DNA of 64,000 bases from Amycolatopsis sp. (lineage in GTDB: Bacteria; Actinomycetota; Actinomycetes; Mycobacteriales; Pseudonocardiaceae), in the NCBI RefSeq assembly GCF_025464955.1, contig NZ_JAODNM010000130.1, positions 17,875 through 81,874 of the forward strand, given 5' to 3'. Below are positions 24,649 through 32,707 of this stretch, one piece after another. Under the pieces are notes generated by a model. That model was not told the DNA's origin and did no database searches. It was given only the letters and a program-made list of their open reading frames with translations. The position numbers and the translations under genes were made by a program. Positions within the stretch are counted from its first letter, which is position 1. Every line of letters begins with the position of its first letter.

Positions 24649-25811
24649 GCGGTCTCGAGCCGCACGTCGGCACTGGCTAGGTACTTTCCGGCGGCGAGGC
24701 GGTACCAGACGTCGGAGGTGCCGCTCGGGCCGTCGACGCGCTCGCCGTCGGTCTGGCACTCGATCCGGACCTGCGCCTGTCCGACGGCGATGCCCGAGTC
24801 GCGCGCCGAGTCGTCGGGCCCGGAGCGGACGGTCAGCGGGGCGGGCGCGGCGACCGTGCCCCACGGCCCGGAGCCGCTCCACTGGTAGGTGACCGTCACG
24901 TAGGCGTTCCCGGTGAGCTGCAGACCGTCCCGGAAAGCGCCGTCGGCCAGGTCGATCCCGGCGGGATTGGCCACCTTGCGGCCGGACTGGTCCTTGCCGC
25001 CGTGGTATCCCGAGGTGTAAGCGGCCTGCGCCTCCGGCAGGCCTTGGGGAAGGTCGGGCCACGACTGCCGCGGATCGTTCCAGTAGTCGTCCTTGGTATT
25101 CCACGGGCCGACGTCCCAAACCGGCGCCCACTCGCACCGGTCGCCGCTGGTGGTACAGATCCGGACCGTGTATTCGCCGTCGCCCGCCGTCGACAGGCCG
25201 CGCCGCGAAGGCAACGCGACGAAGTGGTCCCGGGCCGTGATGACATGCCCGTTCGCGGTGGTTTTGCCGACCAAGCCCTCCCGGGTCGCGAACACGGTGA
25301 ACGTCGCGCCGTCAGGTGAGGTGAGGTCGCGTGGCTCTCCGACGTTGCTCGCGCTGAAGGTGACGGACCGCACGACGACGTCCGCCGGGTCGGTCAGTAC
25401 CAGCCGAGCTTGCACCGAACGGGTGCTTTCCGGGAGCACCGCGGTGGGTCGGGCTTCGGCCCATTCCGACCAGGTGCCGTCGGCCCGCAGCCCGCGGATG
25501 TCGACAGCGGCGGACGAGCCTGCCGGGATCGTCGCGTCCAGGCGCGCTCGGACGGTGTCGGCCGGGACGGCGAGCGTGTGCGTGCCCAGGTCGGCAATGG
25601 AGGTCCGGCTCAGGGAGCTGACGTCGCTGCGCGGCGTGGCCGAGGTGGAGACCGTCCAGTTCGAGGTGCCGTCGGCGCCTGCCGGGGTGGCGAGTGCGGT
25701 CGTCAGGCAGAGGGCGGAAAGTCCGGCAAGAATCCATTGTGGACGGCGCTGTGGACGGCGCTGTGGACGGCGCTGTGGACAGTGCTGTGGACGGCGCATG
25801 CGCAGAGCCAA
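24621..25811 (-). CDS. Secreted protein of unknown function with a possible double-psi beta-barrel region
   Basis: A 396-residue exported protein. The n-region of the signal peptide is expanded by tandem PQRR repeats (residues 12-25), then hydrophobic ILAGLSALCLTTALATPAGA. The middle contains VWDVGPWNTKDDYWN (about 222-236) and GIDLADGAFRDGLQL, a spacing that recalls RlpA/DPBB-fold enzymes; this is a guess from pattern. The C-terminus GTSDVWYRLAAGKYLASADV looks like an SH3-type cell-wall-binding domain. The last residues are encoded by an arm of element C1. It is 45 bases downstream of menE on the same strand. Confidence 0.75.
   Translation of the reverse strand: MALRMRRPQHCPQRRPQRRPQRRPQWILAGLSALCLTTALATPAGADGTSNWTVSTSATPRSDVSSLSRTSIADLGTHTLAVPADTVRARLDATIPAGSSAAVDIRGLRADGTWSEWAEARPTAVLPESTRSVQARLVLTDPADVVVRSVTFSASNVGEPRDLTSPDGATFTVFATREGLVGKTTANGHVITARDHFVALPSRRGLSTAGDGEYTVRICTTSGDRCEWAPVWDVGPWNTKDDYWNDPRQSWPDLPQGLPEAQAAYTSGYHGGKDQSGRKVANPAGIDLADGAFRDGLQLTGNAYVTVTYQWSGSGPWGTVAAPAPLTVRSGPDDSARDSGIAVGQAQVRIECQTDGERVDGPSGTSDVWYRLAAGKYLASADVRLETAARECSSQF
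25739..25797 (-). repeat. 12-base minisatellite in a signal-peptide coding region
   Basis: Five tandem units of GTGGACGGCGCT (plus strand), the fourth carrying two changes and the fifth truncated. On the coding strand each unit gives four residues (PQRR). Such an array can change length by replication slippage without changing frame. Confidence 0.85.
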
Positions 25812-25856
25812 AACTGACGGCGTCGTGCTGTCAACGACGAGCCACGATCGGGCTAC

Positions 25857-26993
25857 TCAGCGCGTCAGTGCCGCCTTGACAGCGTCACGGTCGATCTTGC
25901 CGGGGCCGCGCAGGGGTAGCGCTGTGACGAACTCGACGCGCTTGGGGGTCGCGGCGGCACCGACCTCGGCCCGGACCGCCGCGCGCAGCGTGTCGACGTC
26001 CGGGGTCGTCCCGTCCGGGACCACCATCGCGACGACGGCCTCGCCCCACTCGACGTCGGGCAGCCCGACAACGCACGCTTCGCGGACGCCCGGCTGCGCG
26101 GCGAGCGCGCGCTCCACGGTCGACGCGGGCACCTTGACCCCGCCGGTGTTGATCATGTCGTCGATCCGGCCGAGGACGTCGACGCGCCCGTCGGGGTGGA
26201 TGCGCCCCTGGTCGGATGTGGTGAAGCGGCCGTCCACGAAGGACTCCGCGGTCAGCTCGGGCTGGAGGCGGTAGCCGTGGGCGAGGACCGGACCGGACAA
26301 CCGGATGCGGCCTTCTTCGTCGAGATCGACGTCGACGCCGTCGAGCGGGAAGCCGTCGTAGACGCAGCCGCTCGCCGTCTCGCTCATTCCGTACGCAGGC
26401 ACGATCGATACGCCGGCTTCAGCGGCCCTCTCGCGCAGTTTCGACGACGTCGCGGCCGCGCCGACGACGATCGCGTCGAACGCCCTCGCCGCGTCGAGCC
26501 CCGGGCCGCCCGCGTCGAGGAGCCGGGTGAGCTGGGTGGGGACGAGCGCGGTGTAGCGCGGGCCGTCCGCGGCGAGCACCGGCGCCGCCGCGGCCGCGAA
26601 GTCCTCGGCCCGGAAGCCGCCGCCGGGCAGCACGGCCGGGGTCGTGCCGGCGAGTAGGGAACGGACGAGGACCTGCAGGCCGCCGATGTAGTGCGCGGGC
26701 GTCGCCAGCAGCCAGTGCCCGGGGCCGCCGAGCCGGTCGTGGGTGGCCGTGGCGGACGCCGTCAGCGCCGACGCCGACAGCAGCACGCCCTTCGGCGCCC
26801 CTGTCGAGCCCGATGTGGCGATGATCACGGCCGTGTCGGGCTCCATCGGGCTGTCGGGCTCCATCGCCGCCAGCAGCGCGGGGGCGCCGGGGTCCTCGGC
26901 GCTCAACGGCAGCACCGTCGGCCCGCCATCCAGGGCCGCCGACAACGCGCGGAAGAGGGGGGCGACCGTGGCGTCGATCCACACCGGCTGCAA
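25857..26993 (-). CDS. menE: o-succinylbenzoate-CoA ligase
   Basis: A 378-residue adenylate-forming enzyme that activates o-succinylbenzoate with ATP and CoA. The P-loop TSGSTGAPKG is at 60-69, the AMP-binding core is AYGMSETASGCVY, and the hinge with catalytic C-terminal domain is TSDQGRI...DVLGRIDDMINTGGVKV; the C-terminal lysine is in GPGKIDRD. It is shorter than most acyl-CoA synthetases but normal for actinobacterial MenE. The start is a TTG at 26993, chosen because an excellent GGAGGTGA ribosome site lies 6 bases ahead. It follows menB on the same strand, separated by family C element C2. Confidence 0.93.
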   Translation of the reverse strand: MQPVWIDATVAPLFRALSAALDGGPTVLPLSAEDPGAPALLAAMEPDSPMEPDTAVIIATSGSTGAPKGVLLSASALTASATATHDRLGGPGHWLLATPAHYIGGLQVLVRSLLAGTTPAVLPGGGFRAEDFAAAAAPVLAADGPRYTALVPTQLTRLLDAGGPGLDAARAFDAIVVGAAATSSKLRERAAEAGVSIVPAYGMSETASGCVYDGFPLDGVDVDLDEEGRIRLSGPVLAHGYRLQPELTAESFVDGRFTTSDQGRIHPDGRVDVLGRIDDMINTGGVKVPASTVERALAAQPGVREACVVGLPDVEWGEAVVAMVVPDGTTPDVDTLRAAVRAEVGAAATPKRVEFVTALPLRGPGKIDRDAVKAALTR

Positions 26994-27010
26994 GGGGGGT
27001 CACCTCCAGG

Positions 27011-27059
27011 GCTCGTGAGTGTTCCGGCCGGTTAGAACGAGCCGGAACACTCACGAGTC
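27011..27059. repeat. Family C palindromic element (copy C2)
   Basis: Arms GCTCGTGAGTGTTCCGGC and complement around GGTTAGAACG. It lies between menB (upstream) and menE (downstream) on the minus strand and touches the menB stop codon at 27058. The menE ribosome site begins right at its other side, so the hairpin may affect menE translation or readthrough. Confidence 0.85.
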
Positions 27060-27981
27060 AGTAGTAGTACGGATAGTCGGAGAAGTCGGGGTCGCGCTTC
27101 TCGAGGAAGGCGTCGCGGCCCTCGACGGCTTCGTCCTGCATGTAGGCCAACCGGGTGGTTTCGCCGGCGAACAGCTGCTGCCCGACCAGGCCGTCGTCGA
27201 CCAGGTTGAACGCGTACTTCAGCATCCGCTGCGCGGTCGGGGACTTGGCGTTGATGGCCCAGCCCCACTCCAGCGCGGTCGTTTCGAGCTGCGCGTGCGG
27301 GACGGCCTCGTTGACCGCGCCCATCGCCTGCATCTGCGCGGCGGTGTAGTCCCGGCCGAGGAAGAAGATCTCCCGCGCGAACTTCTGCCCGACCTGTTTG
27401 GCCAGGTAGGCCGAGCCGAAGCCGCCGTCGAACGAGCCGACGTCGGCGTCGGTCTGCTTGAACCGCGCGTGCTCGGCGGAGGCGAGCGTGAGGTCGCACA
27501 CGACGTGCAGCGAGTGCCCGCCGCCGGCGGCCCAGCCGGGGACGACCGCGATGACGACTTTCGGCATGAACCGGATCAGCCGCTGCACCTCGAGGATGTG
27601 CAGGCGTCCGGCCCGCGCGGGGTCCACCGTGTCGGAGGTCTCCCCGCTCGCGTACTGATAGCCGGAGCGTCCGCGAATACGCTGGTCACCACCGGAACAG
27701 AACGCCCAACCGCCGTCCTTGGGCGACGGGCCGTTCCCGGTGAGCAGGACGCAGCCGACGTCCGAGCTCATCCGGGCGTGGTCCAGCGCGCGATAGAGCT
27801 CGTCGACGGTGTGCGGCCGGAAGGCGTTGCGGACCTCCGGCCGGTCGAACGCGATGCGCACGACCCGCTTGCCGGACCGGCTTTCGGTCGAGCGGTGATA
27901 GGTGATGTCGGTGAAGTCGAAACCATCGATCTCGGTCCACAAGGCCGAATCGAACAGTTCGGAAACCTGGGCGTCATCCAC
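27058..27981 (-). CDS. menB: 1,4-dihydroxy-2-naphthoyl-CoA synthase
   Basis: A 307-residue crotonase-fold enzyme that cyclises o-succinylbenzoyl-CoA. The oxyanion-hole patterns are FCSGGDQRIRG (about 94-104) and PGWAAGGGHSLHVVCDL (about 148-164), and the diagnostic DADVGSFDGGFGSAYLA (about 178-194) carries the catalytic-loop Asp. C-terminal DYPYYY is typical. Its start is 118 bases from the divergent menD start. The long actinobacterial N-terminus is present, so length is normal. Confidence 0.95.
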   Translation of the reverse strand: MDDAQVSELFDSALWTEIDGFDFTDITYHRSTESRSGKRVVRIAFDRPEVRNAFRPHTVDELYRALDHARMSSDVGCVLLTGNGPSPKDGGWAFCSGGDQRIRGRSGYQYASGETSDTVDPARAGRLHILEVQRLIRFMPKVVIAVVPGWAAGGGHSLHVVCDLTLASAEHARFKQTDADVGSFDGGFGSAYLAKQVGQKFAREIFFLGRDYTAAQMQAMGAVNEAVPHAQLETTALEWGWAINAKSPTAQRMLKYAFNLVDDGLVGQQLFAGETTRLAYMQDEAVEGRDAFLEKRDPDFSDYPYYY

Positions 27982-28099
27982 GCTGGGGAGAATAGGCTGA
28001 GTGAGAAATGCCCCTCGGATCGACCACGGACTGCCTTGGACGGAACCTCCTACGTAAAGTCACTAGGGTGGACATGAGGACTGAAGACGTACCCGGAGC

Positions 28100-29785
28100 G
28101 TGCCGGTGAATCCGTCCACCGCCGAAGCCAGGGTCATCGTCGACGAGCTCGTCCGCAACACCGTTTCCCACGTGGTGCTGTGCCCTGGTTCCCGTAACGC
28201 CGCGATGTCGCTGGCGCTGTACGACGCGGCCGCCGCCGGGAAGCTCCAGCTGCACGTCCGCATCGACGAGCGTGGCGGCGCGTTCCTCGCGCTGGGCATC
28301 GCCGCCCGCACCGGGCGCCCGGTCGCCGTGCTGTGCACTTCCGGCACCGCCGCCGCGAACTTCCACCCCGCCGTGCTCGAGGCCGACCGCGCCGGGGTCC
28401 CGCTGATCGTGATGACCGCGGACCGGCCGCCCGAGCTGCGTGCGGCGGGTGCCAACCAGGTCATCGACCAGCACCACCTGTACGGCGGGGCGGTGCGCTA
28501 CTTCGACGAGTTCGCCGTCGCCGAGCGCCGTGCGGGCCAGAACTCGTACTGGCGCAGCCAGATCTGCCGCGCGTGGAACGCCGCGTATGGCGAGTGGCGC
28601 TGCGGCCCGGTGCATCTCAACCTGCCGTTCCGCGAGCCGCTGGTGCCGGAGCTCGGCGAGAACGCCGAAGACTGGTACGAGTCGCTCGAAGGACGTCCCG
28701 GCGGAGCCCGCTGGACGGAGCTGCCCGACTTCGGCTCGCTGCCCTCGTTCGTCGTGCCTTCGGCGCGCTGCGGCCTGGTCATCGCGTGCGACACCGGGGT
28801 CCGGGCCGCCAGCGAGTGGGCCGAGCTGCACGGCTGGCCCGTGCTGTCGGAGACCGGTGGTATCGGCCTGTCCGGGTCGTCGGCGATCTCGTCCGGCGCT
28901 TGGCTGCTCGGCGTCGAGGAGTTCATCACCACCCACAAGCCCGAGCAGGTGCTCTGTATCGGCCGTCCGACGGTGTTTCGCCAGGTCCAGGGCTTATTGT
29001 CGGACCCGGACGTCGAGGTGCTGTTGGTCCGCCCCGACTCCGACTGGCCTGCCCCGGCACACAACGTCCGCCAGGTCGGCCAGTGGTTCGACGAGCCGAC
29101 CAAACCGGCCGACCCCGAGTGGCTCGCCGGCTGGCAGCGCGCCGACGCGGCGGCCAAGGGCGCGGTCACGCAAGCGCTTGCCGAGGAGCCGTGGCCGAGC
29201 GGGCTGCGGCTCGCCGCGGAGATGGTCGACGCCCTGCCGCCGGAATCGCTGCTGGTCGTGGGCTCGTCCAACCCGACACGTGACGTCGCACTCGCCGGCG
29301 GGCTGCGGCCGGACGTGCTGGTGCACCGCAACCGCGGGGTGGCGGGCATCGACGGCACGGTGTCGACGGCGATCGGCGCCGCGACCGTCCACCGGGGCCA
29401 CTCGTACGCGCTGATCGGCGACCTGACGTTCCTGCACGACGCGAACGGCCTGCTCACCGGCCCCGCCGAGCAGCGCCCGGACCTGACGATCGTCGTGCTC
29501 AACGACGACGGCGGCGGCATTTTCTCGCTGCTGGAACAGGGTGCGCCGGAACACAGCGCCAGCTTCGAACGGGTTTTCGGGACACCGCACGGCGCGGACC
29601 TCGGCGCGCTGTGCGCCGGTTACCGCGTCCCGCACCAGGTGGCCGAGACGCTGACCGAATTCCGGGCCGCGTTGCGCCCGGCGCCGGGTCTGCGCGTCGT
29701 CGAGGTGCGCGTCGACCGCTCAAGCCACCGTGAACTGCATGGGCGCCTGCGTGCGGCCGTCTCGGCGGCCGTGTCGCGGGTCTAG
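28100..29785 (+). CDS. menD: 2-succinyl-5-enolpyruvyl-6-hydroxy-3-cyclohexene-1-carboxylate synthase
   Basis: A 561-residue ThDP enzyme that condenses isochorismate and 2-oxoglutarate. N-terminal VVLCPGSRNAAMSLAL (about 25-40) carries the ThDP-activating glutamate region with RIDERGGAFLALG; the ThDP/Mg motif GDLTFLHDANGLLT runs into LNDDGGGIFSLL (about 473-486). Two candidate starts, GTG 28100 and GTG 28106, share a GGAG site; the residues VNPSTAEARV fit either. It is divergent from menB with 118 bases between starts, and is followed at once by element C3. Confidence 0.94.
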   Translation: MPVNPSTAEARVIVDELVRNTVSHVVLCPGSRNAAMSLALYDAAAAGKLQLHVRIDERGGAFLALGIAARTGRPVAVLCTSGTAAANFHPAVLEADRAGVPLIVMTADRPPELRAAGANQVIDQHHLYGGAVRYFDEFAVAERRAGQNSYWRSQICRAWNAAYGEWRCGPVHLNLPFREPLVPELGENAEDWYESLEGRPGGARWTELPDFGSLPSFVVPSARCGLVIACDTGVRAASEWAELHGWPVLSETGGIGLSGSSAISSGAWLLGVEEFITTHKPEQVLCIGRPTVFRQVQGLLSDPDVEVLLVRPDSDWPAPAHNVRQVGQWFDEPTKPADPEWLAGWQRADAAAKGAVTQALAEEPWPSGLRLAAEMVDALPPESLLVVGSSNPTRDVALAGGLRPDVLVHRNRGVAGIDGTVSTAIGAATVHRGHSYALIGDLTFLHDANGLLTGPAEQRPDLTIVVLNDDGGGIFSLLEQGAPEHSASFERVFGTPHGADLGALCAGYRVPHQVAETLTEFRAALRPAPGLRVVEVRVDRSSHRELHGRLRAAVSAAVSRV

Positions 29786-29786
29786 G

Positions 29787-29859
29787 ACTCGTGAGCGTTC
29801 CAGCCGCTTACTGTGCCCTACGGACACCCGCACCCGGGCGAGCCGGAACGCTCACGAGC
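29787..29859. repeat. Family C palindromic element, long form (copy C3)
   Basis: Arms CTCGTGAGCGTTCCAGCC and AGCCGGAACGCTCACGAG flank a core of about 36 bases (CTGTGCCCTACGGACACCC and CGCACCCGGGCG). The element begins one base after the menD stop codon. The core reappears in reverse orientation in the copy at 30496. Confidence 0.85.
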
Positions 29860-29860
29860 T

Positions 29861-30020
29861 TCGACCTGGACTTCGGGCTCAGGGTCAGTTCGGTCGTGGC
29901 GAACAACGTGCCCGCGACCTTCGGCCACTCGCACGGCGCCGACGACAAGCTGTGGGCGACGACACGTTCGCGCAGATCGAGTCAGTGCACCAAATGCTCG
30001 CCGAAAGCCACACGCCGTAG
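29861..30020 (+). pseudogene. Possible decayed coding remnant between menD and the DUF3592-like gene
   Basis: No intact gene is present from 29860 to 30042, yet codon third positions stay G/C-rich in frame for FDLDFGLRVSSVVANN and HSHGADDKLWATT, then switch by one frame to DDTFAQIESVHQMLAESHTP followed by TAG. This looks like the C-terminal end of a gene broken by a frameshift. I do not recognise the family, and chance in GC-rich DNA remains possible. Confidence 0.3.
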
Positions 30021-30042
30021 AGGGACGCTCTATGCTCGCGGC

Positions 30043-30495
30043 GTGACAGCGCGAGGTGAACGGGCGAGGCGCATCGGGTGGCGTGCAGTGCTCGGTGTCG
30101 CCTCGCTCATCACCATTCTCTGCGTGGCACTGTTCTTCGCGGCCGTGCGCAACGACGCCTCCATCGAAGGGCAACTGGGCACTGTGAACGCGCAGGTCGA
30201 CTCGGTCGCGTTCGACCGGACGATCATCCACTTCCAGACGCCCGACGGGATCACGCACAGCCCGGCCACCGGGGTGCTCTACCCGGACGGGCTGTCCGTG
30301 GGCGAGGTCATCCGCATCCAGTACGACATCGGCAACACCGAACTGACCCGGGTCGCCGGGCGTTCCGCGGAGCTGACACTGCTCCCGCTGGGCAGCACGA
30401 TCGGCTTCACCTGGCTCGTCGCCGCCCCCCTGCTGTGGTGGATCCGGCGGACGAACCAGCGTGCGAAGACCGCCAAAGAGCCCGCGCAGGTCTAA
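30043..30495 (+). CDS. DUF3592-like two-helix membrane protein
   Basis: A 150-residue protein with a transmembrane helix at about 13-33 (WRAVLGVASLITILCVALFFA) and another at about 116-132, with an extracytoplasmic beta-rich domain between (TPDGITHSPATGVLYPDGLSVGE) as in DUF3592 proteins. By family knowledge a similar membrane protein (Rv0556) follows menD in mycobacteria, so the position is conserved; its function is unknown. The GTG at 30043 starts the basic segment before the first helix; the frame continues upstream into the C3 element but without protein-like sequence. It ends directly at element C4. Confidence 0.8.
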   Translation: MTARGERARRIGWRAVLGVASLITILCVALFFAAVRNDASIEGQLGTVNAQVDSVAFDRTIIHFQTPDGITHSPATGVLYPDGLSVGEVIRIQYDIGNTELTRVAGRSAELTLLPLGSTIGFTWLVAAPLLWWIRRTNQRAKTAKEPAQV

Positions 30496-30571
30496 GGCTC
30501 GTGAGTGTTCTGGCACGCCCGGGTGCGGGTGTCCCGCAGGGCACAGGTACCGGTCGGAACATTCACAAGAC
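30496..30571. repeat. Family C palindromic element, long form (copy C4)
   Basis: Arms GGCTCGTGAGTGTTCTGGC and GGTCGGAACATTCACAAG flank the same core as the copy at 29787 but inverted (CGCCCGGGTGCGGGTGTCCC, then GCAGGGCACAGG). It starts at the DUF3592-like gene's stop codon and contains the stop codon of the convergent phosphatase gene, so it fills the convergent gap completely. Confidence 0.85.
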
Positions 30572-31399
30572 GGTGGCGGATTCCTGCCACCAGGACAGCA
30601 CCTCGTCCGCGACGCCCGGTGCGGCCACCAGTAGTCCGTCGGCGGGCAGGGCGGCGCCTTCGCCGTGGCGGTCCAGCACCACCGCACCCACCTCGATGGC
30701 CAGCGCGACCGAGCCGGCGACGTCCCATTCGTGGTAGCTGTGCAGGACCGCGGCGGTGGCGTGGCCCAGCGCGACCTGCGCGATCGACAGCGCGGCCGAG
30801 CCCAGCACGCGGACCCCGGCATGCGCGGCGGCGGCGCGTTCGATGAACCGGCCCATCCCCGGCCACGGTCCGCTGCGGGCGAGTTCGGTGCACACAATCG
30901 CGCCGGCGGTGGTACCCCGGTCGACGAGCTTGATCGGCTTGCCGTTGGCGCGTGCGCCCCGGCCGCGAGCGGCGGCGTAGATCTGGGCGCGGTAGGGGTC
31001 GGCGACCACGCCGACGACCGGGCCGGACGCGTCGATCAACGCGAGGCTGTACGCGCACCAGGGCACCCCGGCGACGTAGTTCGCGGTGCCGTCGACCGGG
31101 TCGACCACCCAGCGGTACTCGGCGACGTCGGCGCCGTGGTCCGCGCCGAACTCCTCGCCGACCACCGGGATCCCGGGGAATTCGGCAGCGAGGACGCGCC
31201 GGGTGTGACGTTCCAGGATGCGGTCGGTGTCGGTGACCCAGTCGAACGGGGAATCCTTGGTGTCGGGATGGGCGCCGCGGCCTGCTGTCGCCGTGATCAC
31301 GTCGGTGGCGTCATTGGCCAGGCGTCCGGCGACCTCGAGCGCCCTGGACACCAGCCCGGGTTCAACGGGTTGGGGCGCGCGGGAGGACAGGAGCGTCAT
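30563..31399 (-). CDS. Inositol monophosphatase-family protein
   Basis: A 278-residue Mg-dependent phosphatase. The metal site is seen in PVVGEEFG (Glu), VVDPVDGTANYVAG (DPVDGT, Asp ligands) and the C-terminal HEWDVAGSVALAIEVGAVVLD. Substrates in the family include inositol phosphate, histidinol phosphate and fructose bisphosphate; which applies here is open, though phosphatidylinositol mannoside synthesis would fit the glycosyltransferases next door. The ATG at 31399 is chosen; the 48 upstream codons lack conservation. Its stop lies inside element C4. Confidence 0.88.
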   Translation of the reverse strand: MTLLSSRAPQPVEPGLVSRALEVAGRLANDATDVITATAGRGAHPDTKDSPFDWVTDTDRILERHTRRVLAAEFPGIPVVGEEFGADHGADVAEYRWVVDPVDGTANYVAGVPWCAYSLALIDASGPVVGVVADPYRAQIYAAARGRGARANGKPIKLVDRGTTAGAIVCTELARSGPWPGMGRFIERAAAAHAGVRVLGSAALSIAQVALGHATAAVLHSYHEWDVAGSVALAIEVGAVVLDRHGEGAALPADGLLVAAPGVADEVLSWWQESATVL

Positions 31400-31587
31400 G
31401 CCTACCCACTGTGGCCATCCCTGGTGTCCGGAACGCGACCTGCAGATGACATGTGGCTCCCAATTCTCGGCTGTGCGGCAGCGTGCGGGTCTTGGGCAGG
31501 CACCCGGGGCGAGGTGTTTTGGCAGCGTTTGTCCGGGGGTCACGTGCAGGTAGGCAGCCTGCCGACCGCGGGTGCGAAGGTGGGATC

Positions 31588-32706
31588 GTGCGAGTTGCGA
31601 TAGTCACCGAAAGTTTCCTGCCCCAGGTGAACGGCGTGACCAACTCCGTTCTCCGAGTGGTCGAGCACCTGCGTGCCAGAGCCCACCAGGTGTTGATCAT
31701 CGCCCCCGGCCCAGGCCCGACCGAGTACCTTGGCGCGCCCGTGGTGCGCATCCCGGCGCTGGACTTCCCCGGCGTCAACTCGTTGCCGATCGGCGTGCCG
31801 ACCAGGACGGTTCTCACCGCGATGGCCGCGTTCGCGCCGGACGTGGTGCACCTGGCGTCGCCGTTCGTGGTCGGCGCGCGCGGGCTGGCGGCGGCGCGGC
31901 GGCTGCGGGTGCCGACGGTCGCGGTCTACCAGACCGACATCGCCGGGTTTGCCTCCGCGTACGGCTTCGGCCTCGGCGCGCGGGCCGCGTGGCGCTGGGT
32001 GCGGCGGCTGCACTCCCGCGCCGATCGCACGCTCGCGCCGTCGAGCGACTCGGTCGAGCAGCTGCGCCTGCACGGTGTCCCGCGCGTCCATCGCTGGGGA
32101 CGCGGTGTCGACATCGAGAAGTTCTCCCCGGCCAACGCCGACCCCGCACTGCGGGCCGAGCTGGCGCCCAACGGCGAACTGCTCGTCGGGTTCGTCGGCA
32201 GGCTCGCGCCGGAGAAGGAGGTCGACAGGCTGACGACGTTGGCGGGCCTTCCCGGGGTGCGCGTGGTCGTCGTCGGGGACGGCCCCGAGCTGACGTCGTT
32301 GCGCGAGCGGATTCCCGGTGCGGCGTTCCTCGGCGCGCGGTACGGAGAAGAGCTTTCCACGGCTTACGCGAGCCTCGACGTCTTTGTCCACACAGGACCG
32401 CACGAGACGTTCTGCCAAGCCGTGCAAGAAGCCATGGCGTCCGGTTTGCCGGTGCTGGCACCGGACGCGGGCGGCCCGAAGGACCTGGTCCTGCCCGGGC
32501 GCACCGGTTATCTGCTCCCGGCCGACCGCGCCGGTTTCGCGACCGAGCTGGTGAGCCGCATCGACGACCTGCGTGACGACGCCCTGCGCGCGAGACTCGG
32601 CGAAAAGGCCAGGAAGGTCGTGCTGGGGCGGACCTGGCCCGCCGTCTGCACCGAGCTCGTCGGGCACTACGAAGCGGTCACCGGCCGCCTCGCCAAAGCC
32701 GCCTGA
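31588..32706 (+). CDS. Glycosyltransferase, MgtA/PimB-like (GT4)
   Basis: A 372-residue GT-B enzyme. N-terminal VAIVTESFLPQVNGVTNSV is the acceptor-domain start; FVGRLAPEKEVDRL and the E-x7-E motif GPHETFCQAVQEAMASGLPV (about 270-289) form the nucleotide-sugar site. The closest group by memory is the GDP-mannose-dependent alpha-mannosyltransferase MgtA/PimB of mycobacteria, which is also next to menD and the menG methyltransferase. It would build mannosylated glycolipids in the membrane. The GTG at 31588 has AAGGTGGG upstream. It is two bases from the next glycosyltransferase. Confidence 0.88.
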   Translation: MRVAIVTESFLPQVNGVTNSVLRVVEHLRARAHQVLIIAPGPGPTEYLGAPVVRIPALDFPGVNSLPIGVPTRTVLTAMAAFAPDVVHLASPFVVGARGLAAARRLRVPTVAVYQTDIAGFASAYGFGLGARAAWRWVRRLHSRADRTLAPSSDSVEQLRLHGVPRVHRWGRGVDIEKFSPANADPALRAELAPNGELLVGFVGRLAPEKEVDRLTTLAGLPGVRVVVVGDGPELTSLRERIPGAAFLGARYGEELSTAYASLDVFVHTGPHETFCQAVQEAMASGLPVLAPDAGGPKDLVLPGRTGYLLPADRAGFATELVSRIDDLRDDALRARLGEKARKVVLGRTWPAVCTELVGHYEAVTGRLAKAA

Positions 32707-32707
32707 A

